Below are positions 18,801-25,385 of a stretch of DNA of 44,743 nucleotides, in pieces. The number at the start of each line of letters is the position of its first letter. Position 1 is the stretch's first letter. Made by a program: the position numbers and the translations under genes. This stretch comes from an uncultured Eubacteriales bacterium (lineage in GTDB: Bacteria > Bacillota > Clostridia > Oscillospirales > Oscillospiraceae), in the NCBI GenBank assembly GCA_900545515.1, contig UQZA01000017.1, forward strand, positions 1-44,743, written 5' to 3'. The notes under the pieces are model-generated. The model was not told where the DNA came from, did not search any database, and worked only from the letters and a program-made list of their open reading frames with translations.

Positions 18801-20095
18801 TGCATGCTCACATCGCTGGCATACAGATAGCTGCTGCCATGCTTGGCGTTCTCCACCCAGGAGCCGGAGTTACCGGCGGACATGGTCACCACCGTGCCGG
18901 CCTTGGTCAGATTCTCCAGAATGGCCTGGTAAACCGTAGTGGCATTCCTGGAGGTACCAGGACTGCCAGAACCCAGCGACAGGTTCACAGAGTCACAGTC
19001 CAGGACAATGGCATCCTCAATGGCGGCCATGTAGTCGGAATCGTAAGCGCCGCCTCTGGTGCCGAATACCTTCATGGTGATAAGCTGAGCATCCGGTGCG
19101 ACGCCCTGGGTGCTCACCGCCTCCAGCGCCGGGGTGAAGGTGCCATCCCCATTGGGAATGTACCGGTTAGCTGTGGCAATACCGGCCACATGGGAGCCGT
19201 GCTCACCCTGGGTGTCGTTGTCATGTACCACATCCAAGTTCGTATCTACATAGTTAAATGCAAAGGGGAGCTTGGTGTTGAGGTATGTCTGCTCGGGCTG
19301 ATAATTGAAACTGCTGATGTTCAGCTCCGGCCAAACCTCTGTAATCTCCGCTACATTCAAGAGATGGAGACCCTTCACATACTCCTCCGCCGTCTTTCCG
19401 GCCCGGACTGCATCCTGCTCCAGGGCGTAGTCAAAGGCGCTGCTGTTGAAGGACTGGTGGTCGGTGTCGGTACCGGTGTCGATGATGGCGACCCGGCTGC
19501 CAGCACCAGTGTAACCAGCGGTCCAGGCGATGGGAGAGCCAATCATCTCGCAGGAGGTGCCCATATTGGGATCTACAGGCAGATCGGTCTCAGCCACATC
19601 TGGCTCATACCGGGTCTCAATCACAACCTCGGCCACCCCGGGGATCTTCTCCAGGGCCGGAATCTGGCCATAGGCCACGTTGGCAGAGATGATGTTGGCA
19701 GCCAGGGTCAGGTTCCAGACCACATCCAGCTTCTCGCCCGTGGCCTTCTCAATCTTGGCCTGTACGCCGCTCTGCTCTTTGACGAGTCCCGCGCGGTAAG
19801 ACATCGCCGCATTGTTATGCGCAATGTCTTCCGTAGCGAAGCCTGCCCCAACGGTGGAGGCTGTTTCCATCACAATCGACACACGGACCATATCGGTATC
19901 GGCATAGTCCGCTTCCTCCGGTTCCTCCACCGCCTGCTCCTGCAGACTGGCGGAAACCGCGCTGTTGTCTACCTGCGTCAAGCTGAGGCCTGTACTGCTG
20001 GAACCGGCAGCGCCCACGGGGGCCGCGAAGCCGCACAGCAATGCCAAAACCAGCAGCATGGAAAGCAGGCGGGAGGGCAAATGCATCTTTTTCAT
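12881..20095 (-). CDS. Giant SLH-anchored subtilisin-family protease with dockerin and cohesin-like domains
   Basis: A 2,404-residue cell-wall protease. In order: signal peptide (LLSMLLVLALLCGFAAP); I9-like propeptide; S8 domain with Asp206 (AIIDTGTD), His299 (GEHGSHVAG) and Ser654 (SGTSMAAP); a PA-type insert; an intact Fn3-like domain; a beta-propeller-like region interrupted at about 1318-1373 by a dockerin-like calcium-loop pair (DLNDDGQVTTDD, DFNGDGELNTRD) and at about 1463-1552 by a Big_2 domain; a cohesin-like beta domain at about 1865-1980; six Cys-pair repeats of about 38 residues (CTEEGYTGD, CTDCG, IPAKGH) at about 1984-2222; and three C-terminal SLH domains. The ATG at 20095 has AAAGGAG 7 nt upstream and opens the signal peptide, so the longer open frame to 20173 is not used. 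It has its own promoter and a long leader. It probably acts as an anchored extracellular protease that may also hold partner proteins. Confidence 0.9.
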   Translation of the reverse strand: MKKMHLPSRLLSMLLVLALLCGFAAPVGAAGSSSTGLSLTQVDNSAVSASLQEQAVEEPEEADYADTDMVRVSIVMETASTVGAGFATEDIAHNNAAMSYRAGLVKEQSGVQAKIEKATGEKLDVVWNLTLAANIISANVAYGQIPALEKIPGVAEVVIETRYEPDVAETDLPVDPNMGTSCEMIGSPIAWTAGYTGAGSRVAIIDTGTDTDHQSFNSSAFDYALEQDAVRAGKTAEEYVKGLHLLNVAEITEVWPELNISSFNYQPEQTYLNTKLPFAFNYVDTNLDVVHDNDTQGEHGSHVAGIATANRYIPNGDGTFTPALEAVSTQGVAPDAQLITMKVFGTRGGAYDSDYMAAIEDAIVLDCDSVNLSLGSGSPGTSRNATTVYQAILENLTKAGTVVTMSAGNSGSWVENAKHGSSYLYASDVSMQTDGVPGSYTNSLAVASIDNAGSTGEYLSVGEHAVFYTQSYEYMNEPFTTIPGEQRYIFIDGFGTEAEWAAVGDALKGAIAVCSRGSISFFQKGNYAVQAGAIATIIYNNTAGTINMDLTDYQYTQPCVSVTQEDGALMKANAVPVTNEAGKVLYYEGKLTVEVKVGSQIRPKEYNTMSSFSSWGVPGSLELKPEITAPGGYIYSVDGIVPGGESYENMSGTSMAAPQVAGMAALVGQYIREAGLEEKTGHTARQLAQSLLMSTAVPQLEDFGQDAEGNDLGDGYYPVLRQGAGLANVGAAVSADSYILMGEDATKSYADGKIKAELGDDPEKTGRYEFSFSIFNLTESEQTYALSGDLFTQDLFTDEGISYMNTWTTGLHAEVTFSTGDTVTVPAGSSVDVKVTAVLTQEQKTALNQNYPNGAYIEGYVFVKGVTTDDGAVGTTHSIPVLGFYGNWSDASMFDVGSRMEYLTGEETRAPYLGDMKGNAAVVAYGESSQTAYFGGNPVVPDERYLPERNAINSENGDQITQLQFVLIRNAAATRVSAKNLTKDRVIMQSEQGAVASAFYFTNGGYWMNTNYRLNTKFLPKGAAEGDRLELALTMAPEYYVSYDAEGKAVVNWDALGEGASFRIPMVVDNTAPVVKDASLSFTRNAIEVTASDNQYVAAVALYNLSGTKVLTYDGAKQDIEPGEEAEYTLDLTGVNGKGFLLQIMDYARNTTTYKVDMQIGEPEPLPGMIAFNLDAGYWTSITKEPTPDDLKPYTDASQTFYAATIVDHYVLASTKTGDLYIMPEDDLANTTKIANLGMVLTDMAYNPADGKIYGVANDKLVTVDKFTGATEIVGPLPVPSDTLACDADGNFYCNQRGNFHVWKFTMNGVLNQIPLIYDLNDDGQVTTDDVQALMEYVTGSRASISNGEHADFNGDGELNTRDVYKFLAMLTENELTGTKQIVSGIGSTNGQQTMEMDPNTGMLYWLSHYDANVLGTVVPYTFLEEIDPVAGTRTTSSNLGYQMSCLIIPEKTDGSDWVVPTDQITGIQISDESLTLLKGTTKTLSASVLPWTVTDRSVTWTSSNPEVATVNDKGVVTGLVPGEAVITATSVLNPAFTASCHVTVKNLEITLKGALQDPDGKAQLFSWNMEQEGAWQKTADLDVYLSSVTKDPVNNILYVVDSTTDAWSMHKVDPATGKSVDTAANGAGVPLWDLVYSQRFSTAEAPLVSGIYYYYFLVPENPMKLSGAAFNLQEYLPSVGATYLVAATSLGAETVEFEGQTFDTEHFVLLDNSGHFWNWSVYQEEGEFTALLSCYESNLNEQFLGDNSGNNMFSSMVVGEDGYLYLSAFTGQTNNLYRIAMDHTVGYCDATLLGNFGDDVWPAALYEVKSNETAGTDAGTAVRTLTNARKVKAEAVSAQDLANAASSVEGQSVAENELAPQAKSNVGADEKTVTVQITAKNKKGSDSRSNNGLVTVEYDATSLELRDIQVAGDHNAYVTGDGTLTFGYAKWSSIFYYRSIAELTFVVKEGMAQNSEITVTHKELNDTKPGYVEKLKVNFAHANTEVRNAKDATCTEEGYTGDTYCTDCGTLLTKGEVIPAKGHDFSDWTVSKEATCTEAGQETRTCERCQETETREIPAKGHDYKVTVVEPTCEEEGYTLHECTVCGHAYRDEFVDASGHGVTEIRNAKEATCTEAGYTGDIYCTVCNELVTRGEVIAPKGHTLRDTVVVPTCTTGGYTEHTCTVCGVTYRDTITPAQGHSWSEWAVEQAPDCFTAGLETRSCSVCKEVETRVLPACSDNCPSKDFQDVDTTRWYHEGVDFVVSHHIMNGVGNGMFLPNGILTRGQLVTTLYRLAGEPETEAANPFLDVDLDQYYGKAVVWAAEHGIAKGMTDITFAPNMAVTREQMVTFLYRYAKFSGKDVTGSYDLTEFGDAQAVNDFAKAPMAWAVKTGLITGMDGLLNPKGNATRAQVATVFLRYCQGM

Positions 20096-20119
20096 ACGCG
20101 TTCTCCTTTTTCGTTGATT

Positions 20120-20158
20120 CCGGTTTCCCGGCAAATTATATCCACGCAGTTTCCTGCG
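20120..20158 (-). promoter_or_regulatory. Two GAAA-tetraloop hairpins in the subtilase leader
   Basis: Minus-strand CGCAG-GAAA-CTGCG (20145-20158) and CCGG-GAAA-CCGG (20120-20131) form two small perfect hairpins with GNRA loops within 65 nt of the start codon. They are separated by a TATAAT-containing stretch. They could be part of a regulatory RNA fold or a stabilising 5' UTR. The TATAAT at 20135-20140 could also be a -10 element, though with a poor -35. Confidence 0.4.
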
Positions 20159-20230
20159 GCAGATATCCCTCAAAAAAGCAATGCCGTCAACTTAAGCCCT
20201 GCCACCTAGGATGAACTGGAACGGCAGCTC

Positions 20231-20260
20231 CCCTGTCTTCCCCCCCGGGGGAAGACAGGG
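20231..20260 (-). promoter_or_regulatory. Very strong leader hairpin upstream of the large subtilase
   Basis: CCCTGTCTTCCCCC pairs perfectly with GGGGGAAGACAGGG (14 bp, 2-nt centre). It lies between the promoter at 20346-20374 and the gene start, so it should form in the mRNA. No T-tract follows on the minus strand. It may be an attenuator, a protein-binding site or a stabiliser. Confidence 0.45.
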
Positions 20261-20345
20261 CGCTCCTGCGCCAGTACAAAACTACAAGTAAATGATATTG
20301 CCGAGAAAAGGGTTGTTGGGAGGCTCCATGCTTCTTATATTTTGC

Positions 20346-20374
20346 ACTATAGCACATTGCGCTGTTTTTGGCAA
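20346..20374 (-). promoter_or_regulatory. Sigma-A promoter of the large subtilase
   Basis: On the minus strand TTGCCA, a 17-nt spacer and TATAGT. The AT-rich stretch just upstream (20375-20530) could act as an UP element. It implies a leader of about 245 nt before the ATG at 20095. Confidence 0.65.
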
Positions 20375-20606
20375 GGCTGAAGTTTGGGTATCCTGTTTCC
20401 TGTTTCAGAAAATTTCCCCAAAAAACCCCTTGCAAATTTCTGTTTTATTGCTATACGCGTCCTTTTTCCCCACTTTTCTTCAATTTTGCCGAGCAGCAAA
20501 ATTTTTTCAAATTTTTTCACGTCAGAAAAGTTCCACCCCCATGCATCCCTGGCAAGCTGCAGATTTCGTCCGCCGCTGCATGATGCTTGAAATAGGGAAA
20601 ACAATT

Positions 20607-20645
20607 TCCGGCCGGAAATGGGAGAAATACCCATTTCCAGCCGGA
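20607..20645 (-). terminator. Intrinsic terminator of the uridine-kinase-like gene
   Basis: A 16-bp stem (TCCGGCTGGAAATGGG with its complement, one G-U pair) with a 7-nt loop. Read on the minus strand it is followed by AATTGTTTT. It lies about 40 nt past the stop codon at 20682. Confidence 0.7.
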
Positions 20646-20681
20646 TTTCAAGTTGACGTTTCTGCAAGTGAGACGGCCCCG

Positions 20682-22400
20682 TCACTTTGCCTTTTGCCGG
20701 TAAAAGCTGTTCCCGCCGATGAACTCCCGGAGCAAGCTGGTGGGGGGGATTTCCTCTTCGGGATCGGCCTCCAACACGTAATTGAGAACCTTCACAATGG
20801 AGCGGACCTCCTCATAACAGGGGTCCTCCCAGGTCACCGCATTCAGCAGGGGGAAGATGTGTTTCTTCAGCACCGCCAGCTCATAGAGCAGAGAGCTGTT
20901 GAAAATCACGTCGGCATGCTCCTGATAAGGGAAAATCCACCGCTCCTCCCCCTGGCGCACAGAATCCCACATGGCCAGGGTGTGGGACACGGAGGCCCCC
21001 CGGGTCTCGTAGTCCCGGACAATCCGCCGCAGAAGGCGGAGGTAGCTGGTGGGAATCCGGTTGTGATTGTCCAGATTCAAGGGCAGGAGGGCGCTGACAT
21101 ACATGCGGAAAATCAAGTGCTTCTCCACATCCTTTGGAAGCAAAACCGGGTTCAGGCCGTGGAGTCCTTCCACAATGATAATGGCGTCCCCGTCCAGCTC
21201 CAGGGTCTTGCCTGTGTCTGTTCGCCGCCCGGTTAGGAAATCAAACCGGGGCAGCTGCACCCTCTGCCCCTGAAGAAGCGCCGAAAGGTGCTGACGAAAC
21301 AGGTCGGTGTCGATGGTGTTGATATGCTCCAAATCCAGCTTCCCGTCGGGCCCCGGGGCGATGGTATCCCGGTCCCGGTAGTAATCATCCAGGGAAATGA
21401 GTACAGGCTGTTTGCCCCGGACCCGGAGCTGTACCGCCAGACGGTTGGCGCTGGTGGTCTTGCCAGAGGAGGAGGGACCGGCCAGCAGCACAGCCTTCGC
21501 CTCCCTCTGCAGAATTTGGTCCGCAATCTGGGAGAAGCTGCGCTCATGAAGCGCCTCGTTCACCCGGATCAGCTCGCTCAGGCGTCCCTGCTGCACCAGG
21601 TCATTGAGATCCGCCACCGTAGAGCAGCCCATGAGGTGGCACCAGCGCTCGCTCTCTGCAAATACTGCGGAAAAGTTGGGCAGCTCCCGGTACTGGCAAA
21701 CCCGGTCCGGATTACCAGAATCCGGGAAGCAGAACTGCACCCCCGTCCCCCCGTCCGACACCAGGTCCCATACGGAGAGGTAGCCTGTGGAGGGAGCCAT
21801 CTCCCCATAAAAATAGTCCATATAATCCCCATAGGTATACACGTCAAAATATGGTGTCTTGCGCCAGGACAGGAGCCGGGCTTGGTCTACCTGCCCCCCA
21901 GCTGCAAAGGCAGCCATGGCCTCCTGGGTGGTGATCCGCTTCCGCAGCAAGGGAATGTCCATTTCTACCAGCTGGGCGACCCGCTCCTTTAGGGCGGGCA
22001 CATCCCCAGGGGTGAAGGCCGGTTCCTTCTCCACCGTTACATTCAGGGTCTGCCCCACGGTAAAATTCATCTTGGCAACGGCCCCCGGGTAGAGCTGGCG
22101 AATGGCCAGGAACAGAACAAACTGCACCGTCCGAGTGTAAACCTGCCGCCCCCTGGAGTCGGCATAGCGCAGCAGAGTGATTCTCCCACCGGAGGCCTCC
22201 ATAGCGCGGCGCATGGCCGCCGGATCCTCCTGCTCTTCCCTCTGGGGGACATAGTTCAAAGTAAAGGTCTCCCCAGCAATCCGCGCCGCCAGAGGGCGCC
22301 GGGACAGCTCCGGATGATCCAACCCCAACCGGCGCACCGCATCCAGCAGGCGTTCCCCCGGCACAGCCTCAACCTGCCGTCCGTCAATCCACAAATTCAT
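20682..22400 (-). CDS. Uridine kinase-like nucleoside kinase with ThrRS-like N-terminal region
   Basis: A 572-residue cytosolic protein. The N-terminus (MNLWIDGRQVEAVPG) looks like a TGS ubiquitin-like domain, followed by a region related to the editing part of threonyl-tRNA synthetase (QLYPGAVAKMNFTVG). The C-terminal half is a P-loop kinase of the uridine kinase/phosphoribulokinase type. It shows AGPSSSGKTTSANRLA at about residues 300-315, then SLDDYYRD, LPRFDFLTG and IIVEGLHGLNP. This fusion is a known Firmicute family usually annotated as nucleoside kinase. It is presumed to phosphorylate uridine or cytidine in pyrimidine salvage, but the substrate is not proven for the fused form. AGGAGG lies 7 nt before the ATG. 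It is a single-gene unit with its own promoter and terminator. Confidence 0.85.
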   Translation of the reverse strand: MNLWIDGRQVEAVPGERLLDAVRRLGLDHPELSRRPLAARIAGETFTLNYVPQREEQEDPAAMRRAMEASGGRITLLRYADSRGRQVYTRTVQFVLFLAIRQLYPGAVAKMNFTVGQTLNVTVEKEPAFTPGDVPALKERVAQLVEMDIPLLRKRITTQEAMAAFAAGGQVDQARLLSWRKTPYFDVYTYGDYMDYFYGEMAPSTGYLSVWDLVSDGGTGVQFCFPDSGNPDRVCQYRELPNFSAVFAESERWCHLMGCSTVADLNDLVQQGRLSELIRVNEALHERSFSQIADQILQREAKAVLLAGPSSSGKTTSANRLAVQLRVRGKQPVLISLDDYYRDRDTIAPGPDGKLDLEHINTIDTDLFRQHLSALLQGQRVQLPRFDFLTGRRTDTGKTLELDGDAIIIVEGLHGLNPVLLPKDVEKHLIFRMYVSALLPLNLDNHNRIPTSYLRLLRRIVRDYETRGASVSHTLAMWDSVRQGEERWIFPYQEHADVIFNSSLLYELAVLKKHIFPLLNAVTWEDPCYEEVRSIVKVLNYVLEADPEEEIPPTSLLREFIGGNSFYRQKAK

Positions 22401-22428
22401 ACAGACACCTCCTGAAAATGCAGGGAGT

Positions 22429-22457
22429 TTTCTATGCTATTATACGCAAAACCGGCC
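22429..22457 (-). promoter_or_regulatory. Sigma-A promoter of the uridine-kinase-like gene
   Basis: Minus-strand TTGCAA, 17-nt spacer, perfect TATAAT, 29 nt upstream of the start codon. The -35 box lies in the loop of an inverted repeat CCGGCC/GGCCGG (22443-22464), which could be an operator or the end of an upstream hairpin. Confidence 0.75.
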
Positions 22458-22569
22458 CATGTTGCAAGGCCGGACGAAAAAAACGGCACTGCCCTCCCAC
22501 AGAGCATGACATATCAGCTGTACACCTATGCCCCAAAGGGAGGCAAAGCGCTCCCCCATCATGACATAA

Positions 22570-22617
22570 GAAATCACCGGGCCTCATGTGTGATGGGAGG
22601 CTCCGGTGATGATTTCA
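22570..22617 (-). terminator. Terminator-like hairpin at the end of the exopolysaccharide operon
   Basis: The arms GAAATCACCGG and CCGGTGATgATTTC form a long imperfect stem with an inner CCTC/GAGG-type extension. It starts just past the stop codon at 22630 and is followed on the minus strand by a short T-containing stretch. It ends the minus-strand operon that starts at 28463. Confidence 0.55.
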
Positions 22618-22629
22618 GGAAGGATGGGC

Positions 22630-23856
22630 TTATGGCTTGCGGCCCAGCAGGCCGTACTGCGCCAGCAGCTCCAGCCGCTGGCGGCCAAACCGGGCAGCGG
22701 CGGCGGCTCGCCCCCCCACATTTCGGCCCTCTTTCAGGTAACCAAGGCCCCGGGCGCACCAGGCAACCGGCAGCAAGCAGGGCCATTTCCGCAGGTAGGG
22801 ATACCGCCCTGCCAAGCTGGCAGCCGGGGGAAATATCGCGGACCCCAGGGTCCCCTCCCGGCCCCTTCCGTCAGAGGCCGCCCGGATGGTGATGAGGCTG
22901 CTGTGCTTTCGCTCCATGGTGCTGGAGCCGAATACACCGGCATCCAGAATATCCAAAAGCAGCGCCTCGCTGTCGGCCTTCGGCAGCTCAGGCGGTCCCC
23001 AAACCATGTGAGGGGCCAGGCCCAGATACCGGACCCCCAGATCCATCATGTTCCAGACCAGGCGCTCCAGGTGCATCGCCGTCAGGGTTCCCCAAAGGGC
23101 CGGCCAGTCCAATTCCCCGCTCCGCTGCCTGACAAAGAGGCAAATGTCACACAGCTGCCGGATGCCTACGCCACCGGCCAGAAAATGCTTATAAAAGTGA
23201 AGGAGCAAATAGAGGAGATGATCCTGAAGTCCCAGGGTTCGGACCGTCCCCTCCCCCACATTCCAAATCATGCTGCGGTTGAAACAGCCTGCAAACCAAG
23301 ACTCCGCCTCATGTCCCGCTACGGTCAGATCGCCGCAGAGGCTCCGGTGCAGCTCCACCCGCAGACCGGGGGCGCACCAGGTCCGCACAGCTTCCCCCGG
23401 GTCGCCCTCCTCCTGGAGGGAGTAGCCTCGCTGACGGAACACCTCCTCGGCGCGGGCCAGATCCTCCGGCCGAATTAAAATGTCCTCATCGGAGGAGGGC
23501 CGCAGGTCCGGCGTGGGGTACAGACTTCTACACACCGCACCCTTGACCACCAGAGCCGGGACGGCAGCCCGCTCCAGGGCCTGAGTCAAAGCCAGCAGCT
23601 CCTGGGTAGCCACCGTTTGCCGGGCCAAGGCCTGAATGGTGATGCTCCGCACCGCCTCCCGGGGCAAACCCGGTGGATTCAGCAGTAGCATCTGTTGGGC
23701 CAGCAGTGGAAATAAATTGTGCAGCCGGGCCAGCTCCAGAACCTGGTCCTGAAGCACCCTATCCATGTTGGCGGCTAGCTCCCTGGATTCCTGGCTGCAG
23801 ACGCCATACAGCCCATCCCGAAGGAGCGCCAAAAAGCAACGGTCTCTCAGCTCCAT
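22630..23856 (-). CDS. Nucleotidyltransferase family 5 protein
   Basis: A 408-residue protein of the NTP_transf_5 type (Uncharacterised nucleotidyltransferase, PF14907-like). The core motif is VVKGAVCRSLYP followed by SSDEDILI, where the Asp pair would bind metal. A conserved GLQDHLLYLLLHFYKH stretch and an RQLCDICLFV stretch follow. Members of this family sit in capsule and exopolysaccharide loci and in some peptide-modification clusters. The donor and acceptor are unknown. It is the last gene of the operon. The open frame also has an ATG at 23862 that overlaps the upstream stop (ATGA). I prefer the ATG at 23856 because GAGAGG then sits 6 nt upstream. Translation is probably coupled to the kinase gene before it. 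Confidence 0.7.
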   Translation of the reverse strand: MELRDRCFLALLRDGLYGVCSQESRELAANMDRVLQDQVLELARLHNLFPLLAQQMLLLNPPGLPREAVRSITIQALARQTVATQELLALTQALERAAVPALVVKGAVCRSLYPTPDLRPSSDEDILIRPEDLARAEEVFRQRGYSLQEEGDPGEAVRTWCAPGLRVELHRSLCGDLTVAGHEAESWFAGCFNRSMIWNVGEGTVRTLGLQDHLLYLLLHFYKHFLAGGVGIRQLCDICLFVRQRSGELDWPALWGTLTAMHLERLVWNMMDLGVRYLGLAPHMVWGPPELPKADSEALLLDILDAGVFGSSTMERKHSSLITIRAASDGRGREGTLGSAIFPPAASLAGRYPYLRKWPCLLPVAWCARGLGYLKEGRNVGGRAAAAARFGRQRLELLAQYGLLGRKP

Positions 23857-23858
23857 GC

Positions 23859-25373
23859 TCATCCTCTCCCCAGGTCACCGGAGCTCCGGTGGGCGTCATC
23901 CTGCTTCCGGGAGCCGTTTTTCCCATAGCCGTATTTTGTCCCGTAGCCATATTTGCCATAGCCATACCGGTCATAGCCGTAGCCATAGCCTCGACCTCTT
24001 CTGGTGGGTCGTCCGTTGATAACATAGCCCGTAAGCTCCGCCCCCCTGCCGGAGACGCTGTGCATGGCGTCGGCCACCTGGTTCCGGGCGAAGCTGTCAT
24101 AGCGCACCACATAGAGTACCTGATCCGCTGAGCGGCATAGCACCGCTGCATCTGCCAGCAGCCCCGCCGGAGGCGCGTCGATGATCACATAGTCGGCCAA
24201 GGTCCGGGTCCTCTCCAGGAGACTGCGCATCTTTGGAGAATCCAGAATTCCCATGGGGGACGTCATCCGGGTGTCCCCAGCCAAGAGGCTTAAGTTGGCG
24301 ACCCCCGGCACCGGAATCAGCACCCGGGCAATGTCCGGCTTGGCTGCCCTGGACAGCTCTAGCAGCCCCGCTGAGGGCGTAGTAATGCCGAACCGCGCCT
24401 TGACCACCTGGTGCCGCAGATCTGCGTCCACCAGGATGACCCGCTTCCCGCTCTGAGCCAGAGAGGCCGCCAGGTTAAAGGACACCGTGGTCTTTCCCTC
24501 TCCGGGCATGGTACTGGTAATCAGAATGATCCTTCCGGTCCCCCCGGCGGGCTGAGAGCGGAGCAGGCGAACCTGAAGGGCCCCAATGGGCACGGACAGG
24601 GTGTCTCCCAAATGGGGATTCAAAATCGAAACTCCGCTGCCCGCCGCCTTTCTCCGGCGCTTGACCTGAATGGCCGGAATGGTGCCCATGCAGGGCACGC
24701 TGGTGCTCCGCTTCAAATCATCCGCCGTCCGGACCGTCTTTCTGCCAATGGCCATCAGCAGCGTCAGGGCCAAACCGAGGAGCAGACCGGTTGCCACACC
24801 CTTAGCAGCGGAGCGGGACCCCCGGAAGGTATTCACCGGCACTGTGGGCACCTGGGGCTCCTCAATCATGGAAAGCTGGGTTCCGCCAATGACGAAGGAA
24901 GCCACCTGAGGATAATTCTGAATCACTGCATTTAAAATATCATAGGCATCCTGAGGGTTGGTACTGGTCACGGTCAGGGTGAAGATGTTGGTCTCTCCAA
25001 TGGAAGAGGCTGTCACCGTGCCGTTGATCCAGCTGGTATTCAGGGCCAGGCAAATGCGCTCCTGCATCGCCTCCGAGCGGATGATATAGGGAAAGGAGCT
25101 CACCACCTGCTCAGCGGCCTGATTGTCATAATACTGGGTGCTGTCCACCAAATCGGTGGTGCCCACGTACCCGCTTTTCACTGAGAAAGAGGCTGTGGCT
25201 GTATACTGGGGAACAAAGCTTCTTTGCGCCTGCACATAGCGCAGAGCCCCCACCAAAATGGCCAGCAGCGTCACCCACCACCAGGTTCTCTTCAAAACGT
25301 GGAGAAAGTTCCGGAAAATCAGCTCCAGGTCCACTTTTTGATCCGTATTGTGCTCATAGGAATGCTCTTGCAT
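23859..25373 (-). CDS. Fused Wzz-type chain-length protein and BY-tyrosine kinase (second copy)
   Basis: A 504-residue membrane protein. The Wzz domain has transmembrane segments near residues 30-47 and 195-215 with an external loop between. The cytosolic kinase has Walker A TSTMPGEGKTT at about 283-293, Walker A' VILVDADLR and Walker B YVIIDAPP. The C-terminal tail is a Tyr-Gly ladder with nine tyrosines (GYGYGYDRYGYGKYGYG), the usual autophosphorylation cluster. In most Firmicutes the Wzz part and kinase are separate (CpsC/CpsD, EpsA/EpsB). Here they form one chain, as in proteobacterial Wzc. It controls polysaccharide polymerisation and is reversed by the phosphatase at 27723-28463. AGGAGG lies 7 nt before the ATG, and the gap to the preceding paralog is 12 bp. 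Confidence 0.88.
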   Translation of the reverse strand: MQEHSYEHNTDQKVDLELIFRNFLHVLKRTWWWVTLLAILVGALRYVQAQRSFVPQYTATASFSVKSGYVGTTDLVDSTQYYDNQAAEQVVSSFPYIIRSEAMQERICLALNTSWINGTVTASSIGETNIFTLTVTSTNPQDAYDILNAVIQNYPQVASFVIGGTQLSMIEEPQVPTVPVNTFRGSRSAAKGVATGLLLGLALTLLMAIGRKTVRTADDLKRSTSVPCMGTIPAIQVKRRRKAAGSGVSILNPHLGDTLSVPIGALQVRLLRSQPAGGTGRIILITSTMPGEGKTTVSFNLAASLAQSGKRVILVDADLRHQVVKARFGITTPSAGLLELSRAAKPDIARVLIPVPGVANLSLLAGDTRMTSPMGILDSPKMRSLLERTRTLADYVIIDAPPAGLLADAAVLCRSADQVLYVVRYDSFARNQVADAMHSVSGRGAELTGYVINGRPTRRGRGYGYGYDRYGYGKYGYGTKYGYGKNGSRKQDDAHRSSGDLGRG

Positions 25374-25385
25374 GCTGCCACCTCC

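Noticed and set aside
20135..20140. TATAAT close to the large subtilase start as its main promoter
   Set aside because: No acceptable -35 at 16-18 nt, whereas the promoter at 20346-20374 has both boxes with a 17-nt spacer. It is left as an alternative.
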